Shown in pieces: positions 1 to 5,325 of a stretch of DNA of 11,915 nt; position 1 is the stretch's first letter, and every line of letters starts with the position of its first letter. Below the pieces are notes generated by a model. It saw only the letters and a list, made by a program, of their open reading frames with translations, was not told the origin of the DNA and searched no databases. The position numbers and the translations under genes are program-made. The stretch comes from an uncultured Rubrobacteraceae bacterium. Its GTDB lineage: Bacteria > Actinomycetota > Rubrobacteria > Rubrobacterales > Rubrobacteraceae. The DNA lies in the NCBI GenBank assembly GCA_902805985.1, contig CADCUW010000492.1, forward strand, positions 1-11,915, read 5' to 3'.

Positions 1-48
1 AGGGCGCTGCCCGCCATCTCCAACTGCCCGATCGTCGCGGTCTTCTAG
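1..48 (+). CDS. C-terminal end of an unidentified protein (partial)
   Basis: Frame 1 is open from the window edge to a TAG at 46-48 and reads RALPAISNCPIVAVF. A strong GC-rich hairpin begins 18 bases after the stop, as expected at the end of a transcription unit. Fifteen residues are too few to name a family, and the frame choice rests mainly on the stop and hairpin arrangement. The rest of the gene lies outside the window. Confidence 0.35.
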   Translation, partial: RALPAISNCPIVAVF

Positions 49-66
49 CGCCGCTTCGGCGCCCCC

Positions 67-94
67 GGGCCGGGGCGTGCAACAGCCCCGGCCC
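67..94 (+). terminator. GC-rich hairpin, likely terminator of the upstream gene
   Basis: A perfect 10-bp stem (GGGCCGGGGC at 67-76, GCCCCGGCCC at 85-94) closes an 8-base loop just after the stop codon at 46-48. It is followed by a C/T-rich run rather than a clean T-tract. It fits a transcription terminator in a high-GC genome. Confidence 0.55.
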
Positions 95-125
95 CCTCTC
101 CGGCCACGGCGCCCGGAGGCCCGAG

Positions 126-168
126 AGAACGATGCCACGCGGCGAAGCTTGCCGCGTGGCATCGTTCT
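126..168 (+). terminator. 18-bp perfect stem hairpin, bidirectional terminator-like
   Basis: The arms at 126-143 and 151-168 are perfect reverse complements (18 bp) around a 7-base loop GAAGCTT. The 3' side is T-rich (ATCGTTCTTA) and the 5' side is A-rich (GAGAGAACGA), so it could terminate transcription from either direction. It sits between the hairpin at 67-94 and the decayed DUF417 gene. It could instead be the end of an old mobile element. Confidence 0.5.
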
Positions 169-269
169 TACGGTGGGCGAAGGGGCGACCCGTTGCGCAA
201 GCGGGTCGGGAAGGAGCACGGGACGCGCACCCCGATGGCGAACGCGGCGCCCGCAAGACCGCGCGGCTT

Positions 270-532
270 ATGGGTCTCACGGGGACAGCGATGGGCGCCC
301 CGATCGCCGCGAGGCCGCTCTCGCCAAAGGCGCCGGCCATCGGTAGCCTGGGGGCCACCGCGATGTTCCTCTCCACCCTGAGCTTCCTCCTCGCGATGCC
401 GGGGGTCCGGCGGGAAGAGCGCGAGTTCCCGGCTCCCTCCCTGGAGCGGCAGTTCCTAGCCAAGGACGGGGGCTGCTAGGGGCGGCGCCGCCGACGGCCG
501 CCGAGTCGCTAAGGGCGACCCGAGCGGCGTGA
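270..532 (+). pseudogene. Decayed DUF417 (YkgB/RclC-like) membrane protein, 5'-truncated and frameshifted
   Basis: From 270 the frame reads a DUF417-like C-terminal half: the stretch IGSLGATAMFLSTLSFLLAM resembles the last membrane helix region of YkgB/RclC proteins, followed by a degraded form of the family's GRFLxKD motif (LERQFLAKD). This frame stops at 477-479. The next part of the family (LLGAAPPTAAESLRATRAA, stop at 530-532) continues in another frame from about 473, so a frameshift lies near 466-473. The N-terminal half (about 100 residues or more) is not visible upstream, where the 18-bp hairpin sits. DUF417 proteins are small inner-membrane proteins; RclC is linked to reactive chlorine resistance in E. 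coli. The family call is from remembered motif resemblance and this copy is very unlikely to be functional. Confidence 0.55.
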
Positions 533-657
533 GGCTTCCACGTCTATGCCCGGATCCGAGGTCCGGTCCCCCCCGGTAGCTCTATTCACCGGAGTGCGTG
601 GAGAAACTGTTTGAAAAAGCGAGCGGGGTAGGTCGATGACGGCGTACGCTCCCCAGC

Positions 658-935
658 ATGGAAAAATGCTACTCGAGCGATCTATCCGATGGTGAGTGGG
701 AGCGTCTGGAGCCCCATGTCCCAGGTCCCAACAAGCGAGGGCGACCGAGAGCCCGCGGCACCCGCGAGATCCTCAACGCCGTCTGCTACGTGCTCAAGAG
801 CGGCTGTGCCTGGAGGCTACTGCCCCTGGAGGCTACTGCCCCTGGAGGCTAGTGCCCAAGGACTTCCCGCCCTGGGAGACCGTTTACCGGTGGTTCGGGA
901 GGTGGCGCGCGAACGGGACGTCCGCCCACCTCGAA
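658..935 (+). pseudogene. Truncated, frame-broken IS5-family transposase (DUF4096 N-terminal domain)
   Basis: ATG 658 opens a typical IS5-family N-terminus: DLSDGEWERLEPHVP, then KRGRPRARGTREILNAVCYV, then KSGCAWRLLP. The expected continuation PKDFPPWETVYRWFGRWRANGT lies in a different frame from about 852 to 915, because two extra 16-bp repeat units (32 bases) shift the frame. After about 935 no DDE catalytic domain is recognisable, so the 3' two thirds of the element are gone. A possible left end (GAGAAACTGTTTGAAAAAGC, 601-620) precedes the gene, but no matching right end was found. No active transposase can come from this copy. Confidence 0.8.
809..856 (+). repeat. Three tandem copies of a 16-bp unit inside the transposase
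   Basis: The unit CCTGGAGGCTACTGCC starts at 809, 825 and 841; the third copy has one change (TAC to TAG). In an intact IS5-type gene this sequence occurs once and encodes WRLLP. The expansion adds 32 bases and creates both a frameshift and in-frame stops, probably by replication slippage. Confidence 0.9.
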
Positions 936-1210
936 CCCTCGCTACCAGCCAGTACGCTCTTCGCCTTCTCGCCCCCCTCACGAGCGTACGCCCCCTTTCT
1001 CCGGAAGGTTCTCCGGAAGGAACCGGCATCTTGATCTTGCCCCAAAGCGCGGCCCGTGGCAAAGCGGGCGCGGCCGAGAAGCACTGGAAACGGCGCGGGG
1101 CGGCGGGAGACGGAGTCTACTGGAGGCGACATTCCGTAAGCGGCGAACTTGGTTCTCATCAAGATTGCGTACGAACCGGAAAATGGGGTTCATAGCACCG
1201 GCCTCACCTT
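936..1210. other. Non-coding remnant between the transposase fragment and the dipeptidase
   Basis: No convincing gene is visible on either strand. The only ordered element is a perfect 12-bp tandem duplication TTCTCCGGAAGG at 997-1020. The region is probably degraded mobile-element DNA. Confidence 0.5.
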
Positions 1211-2269
1211 CTACTCACCCCACGTCTTGCGAAGGACACGGACCCAATTTTCGTGGGCGAGCTTGCGGAGCGCCCGGTCGTCGTAGCCTCGGTCCCTGAG
1301 CGCCGACATCAGCCTCGGCAGGCCCGATACGTCGCCTATCTCCCGCGAGATCAGGACCCCATCGAAGTCGGAGCCGAAACCGACCCTATCGATCCCGACC
1401 CGCTCCACGAGGTAGTCGATCTGCCGGACCATCACTCCCAAAGGAGTGCTCGCATCCCGGGCCGCGTCCTCACGGAGGAAGTTGACAGCGAAGTTGAGGC
1501 CGATCATTCCGTCAGAGACGGCTATGGCGTCGAGCTGCGGGTCGGTGAGGTTTCGGGTGGAGGCGCAGAGGGCGTAGGCGTTGGAGTGGCTCGCAACGAG
1601 TGGGGCATCCGTGAGAGCCGCCACATCCCAGAAGCCTCGCTCGTTTAGGTGGGACACGTCGATCATGATGCGCAGGTTATTGCAGGCGCGAACCAACTCC
1701 CTACCGGCTTCGGTTAGCCCCGGCCCCGTATCCGGTGAGCGCCGAAAGTGCACGGCGACGCCTTCGGCAAAGGCGTTTGGCCGACCCCAGACAAGGCCCA
1801 GTGAGCGCAGCCCCGCCCGGTAGAGCACGTGCAGCGCGTCGAGGTCGGTATCGACCGCGTCGGCGCCCTCCATGTGGAGCACCGCCGGCATTATTTCCTC
1901 GTCCAAGCACCGCCGCAGTTCAGCGGCGGTGCGGACGATCCGGAGCTCTCCGTTCGAGCGATCCTCGATCCTAAACAGCATGGCGGTAGCGGCCATCGAT
2001 TGCCGCAACGCGTACGCGGCATCGATTGCGGGTGGAAGCGCCTTCGGGGTGCGCCCGGGCGCAGGTTCGGGCGTCTGCTCTTTAGGTGCGGGAATCCAGA
2101 CGGCAAAGAAGCCTCCCCCGAAGCCCCCCTCTCGTGCCCGGGGCAGATCCAGGTGGCCTTTATCGCTGCGCTCGAAGAATGCGCTGGGTCCCCCCCCATC
2201 CGGCCCACCGAGCCTTAAGAGGACATCGTTGTGGCCGTCGAACACGACCGGAAATGCACTCCGACCCAT
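1211..2269 (-). CDS. Membrane dipeptidase family protein (peptidase M19, renal dipeptidase type)
   Basis: This 352-residue protein matches the M19 metallo-dipeptidase family in length and in order of motifs. These zinc enzymes with a TIM-barrel fold hydrolyse dipeptides, sometimes with a D-residue at the C-terminal side. Visible metal and catalytic positions are DGHND (His13, Asp15), HMEGAD (bridging Glu134), DVSH (His207), ASHSN (His228) with STRN just after, and GFGSDFDG (Asp301). There is no signal peptide or membrane anchor, so it is probably cytoplasmic, as for most bacterial members; the family name comes from the mammalian GPI-anchored enzyme. The ATG at 2267-2269 is supported by an AAGGGAG sequence 8 bases upstream. 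It is transcribed away from the PQQ locus and the context does not link it to PQQ. Its substrate cannot be read from the sequence. Confidence 0.92.
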   Translation of the reverse strand: MGRSAFPVVFDGHNDVLLRLGGPDGGGPSAFFERSDKGHLDLPRAREGGFGGGFFAVWIPAPKEQTPEPAPGRTPKALPPAIDAAYALRQSMAATAMLFRIEDRSNGELRIVRTAAELRRCLDEEIMPAVLHMEGADAVDTDLDALHVLYRAGLRSLGLVWGRPNAFAEGVAVHFRRSPDTGPGLTEAGRELVRACNNLRIMIDVSHLNERGFWDVAALTDAPLVASHSNAYALCASTRNLTDPQLDAIAVSDGMIGLNFAVNFLREDAARDASTPLGVMVRQIDYLVERVGIDRVGFGSDFDGVLISREIGDVSGLPRLMSALRDRGYDDRALRKLAHENWVRVLRKTWGE

Positions 2270-2588
2270 ACGAGCATCTCCCTTCTTGACGACCCACTCT
2301 TACGCGATCGCAAAGCTATGAAACTGCCGGCTCAGTACTGTAACTCAAGTTGCCCCCTACTCGGATGTCAATACCCTCCCGGGCCGAAGGCCGCCTAAAA
2401 ACCCCTTTTCTGTGTCGAGAGGACGAAATGGATGTCGGTTGTGGCCCAGGGTCATCCACTCACCTGCCTGGCTTACCGGGTTCCCGGCCGCGCAGATCCC
2501 GAAGGACCGGGACCGTGGGGCAAAACGCGTCGCAGAGGGACGCACCCCTCCCTACGCGGGGCCCAGGACTTGACCCTCGAACGAGACG
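2270..2588. other. Intergenic region between dipeptidase and PQQ locus
   Basis: This region lies between the divergent dipeptidase and the duplicated leader of the PQQ locus and must hold the dipeptidase promoter. I see no convincing gene in it. A reading frame that runs from 2432 into the cupredoxin-like gene has no ribosome binding site and low-complexity content. A TTGACC box at 2570-2575 precedes a second TTGACC at 2589-2594. Confidence 0.5.
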
Positions 2589-2618
2589 TTGACCCCCGTT
2601 CTGTTTGTATGCTACCTT
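2589..2618 (+). promoter_or_regulatory. Candidate promoter of the PQQ locus
   Basis: TTGACC (2589-2594) is a good -35 box; TACCTT at 2613-2618, 18 bases further, is a weak -10 candidate. The equivalent place in copy 2 has CTGACC at 2691-2696 and TAATTC at 2712-2717. The placement is tentative; it is supported mainly by conservation of the TGACCCCCG and TTGCAA elements between the two copies. Confidence 0.35.
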
Positions 2619-2623
2619 GCAAG
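2616..2623. promoter_or_regulatory. Palindromic box CTTGCAAG, with a second copy at 2718-2726
   Basis: CTTGCAAG is a perfect 8-bp palindrome, and the second leader copy has the near-palindrome CCTTGCAAAGG at 2717-2727. It is one of the few elements conserved between the otherwise diverged upstream halves of the duplication, which makes it a candidate operator. No regulator gene is in the window. Confidence 0.3.
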
Positions 2624-2667
2624 CGTCGGGGAACTGGTCGGGGAACCCAGGGAAGGAGGTCAAGCCG

Positions 2668-2694
2668 ATGGCGACCACCAGAACAATGGTCTGA
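2668..2694 (+). CDS. 8-codon mini-ORF in the leader (MATTRTMV)
   Basis: An ATG with a strong GGAAGGAGGT ribosome binding site 7 bases upstream opens an 8-codon frame ending in TGA at 2692-2694. The site and first codons duplicate the start of the cupredoxin-like gene (MTTAN), 91 bp downstream. It may be a decayed duplicate start, or a translated leader that affects the downstream gene. The ribosome binding site is as good as that of the real gene, so initiation here is likely. Confidence 0.45.
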   Translation: MATTRTMV

Positions 2695-2758
2695 CCCCCG
2701 ATGTGCTTACGTAATTCCTTGCAAAGGGTTGGGGAACCCAGGGAAGGAGGTCAAGCCG

Positions 2759-3229
2759 ATGACGACCGCCAACGAGAAGCAATCGCTATCCGAGATGGTG
2801 AGCGAGCTTGGGCTGGACAAGTCAAACAATGCGACGATAGGTCGATTGATCGCCCACGGAGGCCTCGGGCACGCCGAGGAGGGACCAGACGGCCGCATGC
2901 GCGCCCAAATCCGGATCCCGCTTGATGAGATGATCTGGGACCCTTCGATCCTCGTCATGCCCCGTGGGGGCGAGATCGAGATCGAGCTCATCAACGATGA
3001 CACGAACACTCACTGCGCGCTTATGCCGAGCAACGGTGACAAGCAATGGATGTGGTTGCCGGTCTATTCAAAAGGAACGGTCACCCTCGACCTCGACGGC
3101 CCGGGCTACTACTGGTTTAGCTCCAACTTAGGCAACGATGAAGGCCAGGGCCTGTTCGGGGCGATCGTCGTGCTGGGGGACGTTCCCGAGGAGGCTCGCC
3201 TCGACCGTCCGCCCCAAACACGACCATAG
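2759..3229 (+). CDS. Cupredoxin-fold protein lacking most copper ligands, partner of the PQQ dehydrogenase
   Basis: This 156-residue protein begins at ATG 2759, 7 bases after AGGAGGT. From about residue 50 it resembles a plastocyanin/azurin-type beta sandwich: IxVxxGGEIEIELIND, then NTHCALMP (His85, Cys86), ending in GYYWFSSNLGNDEGQGLFGA. In copper cupredoxins the last loop reads Cys-x4-His-x4-Met. Here those positions appear as Ser, Asn126 and Leu132, so only the first His (His85) remains. The N-terminus (MTTANEKQSLSEMVSELGLD) is polar, with no signal peptide or anchor. The gene ends 13 bases before the dehydrogenase start, so the two are almost surely co-translated. It may be a structural or assembly subunit, or an unusual redox partner; its function is inferred from position only. 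Confidence 0.75.
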   Translation: MTTANEKQSLSEMVSELGLDKSNNATIGRLIAHGGLGHAEEGPDGRMRAQIRIPLDEMIWDPSILVMPRGGEIEIELINDDTNTHCALMPSNGDKQWMWLPVYSKGTVTLDLDGPGYYWFSSNLGNDEGQGLFGAIVVLGDVPEEARLDRPPQTRP

Positions 3230-3242
3230 GAAGGAGAGTCGG

Positions 3243-4979
3243 TTGACTCAAGAATACACCGATGCGCCGTCGGCAGTCCGCTTCGGACGACAGAGCAAGG
3301 TAGTCGGGAGTGCGCCGCCGGTGGCCCAGGACGTCACGTACGAGCGCATTCTCGAGGCCCGCTCGGAAGAACCGCAGAACTGGCTCACCTACTACGGCGC
3401 CTACGACGGCCAGCGGTACAGCCCGCTGGACGAGATCAACACGGAGAACATCAACCGCCTCGCCCCAGCGTGGGTGTTCCAGTTCGGCTCGTTCGGCCTT
3501 CACGCGGGCGCGTCGACGTACGCGTTCGAGGCCGCCCCGATCGTCGTGGACGGGGTCATGTTCCTCTCGGGCTGGGATGGCTGGGTCTGGGCCATCGACG
3601 CCCGGACGGGGCAGGAACTGTGGCGATACAAGCACGAGGTCCCGTTCGATGTCGGGCTCTGCTGCGGCAACGTTAACCGCGGGGTCGCCGTGGCGAAGGG
3701 GAAGGTCTTCGTCGTTACCTTGAACGCCCACGTGATCGCGCTGGACGCCGTCACCGGCGAGTGCGTATGGGACGCAACCTACGGTGATGTGCGGGCCGGC
3801 GAGAGCGGTACGGTCGCCCCGCTCGTCGTGAAGAACCTGGTCATCGTGGGGAGCTCCGGCGGGGAATTCGGGAACCGCGGCCACCTCGACGCCTTCGATC
3901 TCGACACCGGGGAGCGCGCCTGGCGCTGCTATACGGTGCCCAAGCCCGGGGAGCCCGGGTCGGAGACCTGGCCCGCCGATGGTGAGGCCTGGCAGCGGGG
4001 TGGTGGAAACTGCTGGGTCACGGGCACCTACGACCCGGAGCAGAATCTGCTCTATTGGGGGACCGGCAACCCGGGGCCCGACTTCGACGGAGAAGTCCGC
4101 GAGGGCGACAACCTCTACACCGACAGCGTTATCGCCGTGGACCCCGACAACGGCGAGATACGCTGGCACTACCAGTTCACCCCGCACGACCTGTGGGACT
4201 ACGACAGCAACATGGAGAGCATCCTCTTCGAGCAGGACGGGCGCAAGCTGCTGGCGCACTTCGACAAGAACGGGTACTTCTTCGTCCTGGATCGTACGAA
4301 CGGTGAGCTGGTGCGGGTAACGCCCTTCGCCGAACGCATCACCTGGGGCGAGATCGACGCCAACGGCAAGGTAACGCCCAAGGTATACCCCGACAAAGAG
4401 GGGGAGACGGTCCACTTTTTCCCGGGGCCGGCCGGAGCCAAGGAATGGTGCCACGCGGCCTACAGCCCGAAGACGCAGCTCTTCTACGCCCCTGTGCAGG
4501 ATACCGGTGCGCAGGTCACGCGGCGGCGTAGGGAGTTCAAGGAGGGCACCCCTTACTGGGGGGCGAGCGTCACCGTGGACTCCGACAACATGCAGGGGTT
4601 CGTGAAGGCCATAGATGCGTCCACGAGCGAGGAGGTGTGGAGGTGGCACAATGACACGCCGATGTGCGCGTCGGTGCTGGCCACGGGCGGCGACCTCGTG
4701 TTCGTCGGCGCACCCTCGGGGGAATTCCGCGCATTCAATGCGCACACCGGGGAGGTATTGTGGGAGTTCCAGTGTGGAAGCGGCCACCACAGCAGCCCGG
4801 TGACCTACAGCATCGACGGAACGCAGTACGTAGCCGTGCCGGTCGGCTGGGGCAGCTGGGTCGAAGGGTTCTTGCCCGGGCTAATGGGGGCGCCCCACGG
4901 AAACGCTATCTTTTCCTTCGCTCTGCCGGGGTCAGCACACCGGGTCTCCGACGCGGAGTCATCAGGCCAGCTCTACTGA
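3243..4979 (+). CDS. PQQ-dependent alcohol dehydrogenase, lanthanide-type (XoxF/ExaF-like) signature, no signal peptide
   Basis: This 578-residue quinoprotein oxidises an alcohol with PQQ bound to a metal ion in an eight-bladed propeller. The TTG start at 3243 follows AAGGAG by 6 bases. The mature-type N-terminus (EPQNWLTYYGAYDGQRYSPL) begins near residue 38. W-motif blades recur (AIDARTGQELWRY, ALDAVTGECVW, AFDLDTGERAW, AVDPDNGEIRW, AFNAHTGEVLW). The vicinal disulfide pair is Cys140-Cys141. Metal ligands are Glu208 (GGEFG), Asn276 (GTGNP) and catalytic Asp319; the extra Asp321 (LWDYDSN) is the residue that marks lanthanide-using enzymes, where calcium enzymes have Ala. There is no CxxCH, so no haem c domain. 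The first 37 residues are polar and hold no Sec, Tat or lipoprotein signal. The family is certain, but the alcohol substrate and the electron acceptor are not visible. Confidence 0.93.
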   Translation: MTQEYTDAPSAVRFGRQSKVVGSAPPVAQDVTYERILEARSEEPQNWLTYYGAYDGQRYSPLDEINTENINRLAPAWVFQFGSFGLHAGASTYAFEAAPIVVDGVMFLSGWDGWVWAIDARTGQELWRYKHEVPFDVGLCCGNVNRGVAVAKGKVFVVTLNAHVIALDAVTGECVWDATYGDVRAGESGTVAPLVVKNLVIVGSSGGEFGNRGHLDAFDLDTGERAWRCYTVPKPGEPGSETWPADGEAWQRGGGNCWVTGTYDPEQNLLYWGTGNPGPDFDGEVREGDNLYTDSVIAVDPDNGEIRWHYQFTPHDLWDYDSNMESILFEQDGRKLLAHFDKNGYFFVLDRTNGELVRVTPFAERITWGEIDANGKVTPKVYPDKEGETVHFFPGPAGAKEWCHAAYSPKTQLFYAPVQDTGAQVTRRRREFKEGTPYWGASVTVDSDNMQGFVKAIDASTSEEVWRWHNDTPMCASVLATGGDLVFVGAPSGEFRAFNAHTGEVLWEFQCGSGHHSSPVTYSIDGTQYVAVPVGWGSWVEGFLPGLMGAPHGNAIFSFALPGSAHRVSDAESSGQLY

Positions 4980-4997
4980 GGCCAGATAAGCACAGGT

Positions 4998-5025
4998 CCC
5001 TGGTACGCCACCCGGCGTACCAGGG
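4998..5025 (+). terminator. 12-bp perfect hairpin between dehydrogenase and pqqA
   Basis: CCCTGGTACGCC (4998-5009) pairs fully with GGCGTACCAGGG (5014-5025) around the tetraloop ACCC. It lies 19 bases after the dehydrogenase stop and has no T-tract. It may be a weak terminator, an RNA-processing or stability element, or an attenuator that separates dehydrogenase and pqqA mRNA levels. Confidence 0.6.
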
Positions 5026-5127
5026 GGAACGTCTCCGGTTCGGTGCGGAGTGGCCCCTGAGCCGTTGCCCGATCTCCCGGGACAATGGGCCTGCGCAACA
5101 AAGTCTATTCGAGAGGAGGTGATAGCC

Positions 5128-5214
5128 ATGGAACTCCAAAAGTGGGAGACCCCCGAGTTCGAGGAAATCGGGACCAGCGCCGAGGTAACTGCGTACGTTT
5201 TTCTCGGGGAGTAG
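5128..5214 (+). CDS. pqqA: PqqA, precursor peptide of PQQ
   Basis: This 28-residue peptide (MELQKWETPEFEEIGTSAEV, then TAYVFLGE) has the defining PqqA core Glu-Val-Thr-x-Tyr, with Glu18 and Tyr22 as the residues that are cross-linked by PqqE and become PQQ. It is ribosomally made; PqqD presents it to PqqE, and it must then be cut out by a protease (PqqF/G or another), none of which is in the window. GAGGAGGT stands 8 bases before the ATG at 5128, a very strong ribosome binding site. The gene is short, like all members, and is bracketed by perfect hairpins at 4998-5025 and 5222-5249. It directly precedes pqqB, as in classical pqqABCDE operons. Confidence 0.97.
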   Translation: MELQKWETPEFEEIGTSAEVTAYVFLGE

Positions 5215-5221
5215 GCGGACG

Positions 5222-5249
5222 GGGCGCCGGGCCGGATGGCCCGGCGCCC
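5222..5249 (+). terminator. 12-bp perfect GC hairpin just after pqqA
   Basis: GGGCGCCGGGCC (5222-5233) pairs fully with GGCCCGGCGCCC (5238-5249) around the tetraloop GGAT, 7 bases after the pqqA stop. It has no T-tract. The position suits a partial terminator or a 3' stabilising structure that keeps pqqA transcripts more abundant than the downstream pqqB-E message. Confidence 0.65.
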
Positions 5250-5325
5250 GCACGATCCCCATCTTCTTGCCGCGGGGCGCTTGTGGCTGGGGAGAACGAT
5301 CGAGGTAGATGGATGGAGGACGGGT

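Larger units (their letters stand above)
2589..2774 (+). repeat. Tandem duplication of a promoter-leader-start-codon module
   Basis: Two diverged copies, 2589-2683 and 2691-2774, lie head to tail. Each has, in order, (T/C)TGACCCCCG, a CCTTGCAA box exactly 26 bases later, GGGGAACCCAGGGAAGGAGG with its ribosome binding site, and ATG-CGACC codons. The block at 2640-2670 is repeated without mismatch at 2731-2761 (31 bp). Copy 1 also holds a 12-bp tandem repeat (GTCGGGGAAC at 2625 and 2637), which explains why the copies are 102 bp apart on the left and 91 bp apart on the right. Copy 2 starts the cupredoxin-like gene and copy 1 starts a mini-ORF. Confidence 0.9.

Noticed and set aside
817..1193. 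Several - strand open frames opposite the IS5 remnant
   Set aside because: They are arginine-rich shadow frames without motifs or ribosome binding sites, overlapping a recognisable transposase fragment.
2432..2758. Upstream extension of the cupredoxin-like protein
   Set aside because: The frame is open through the duplicated leader only by chance; it holds no signal peptide, and ATG 2759 has an ideal ribosome binding site.
3138..3242. Earlier start for the dehydrogenase inside the cupredoxin-like gene
   Set aside because: It was examined because it might supply a signal peptide, but the added residues are not a hydrophobic leader and no good ribosome binding site precedes it. TTG 3243 follows AAGGAG.
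3117..4790. Long open frame (557 codons) on the - strand opposite the dehydrogenase
   Set aside because: It is the mirror of a GC-rich gene: the + strand protein has the full set of quinoprotein motifs, while the opposite frame is repetitive and lacks any family motif or ribosome binding site.
5236..5325. Earlier ATG start for PqqB
   Set aside because: The ATG lies within the loop and stem of the post-pqqA hairpin, and the added 30 residues do not resemble the PqqB N-terminus. GTG 5326 has GGAGGA at the right distance.
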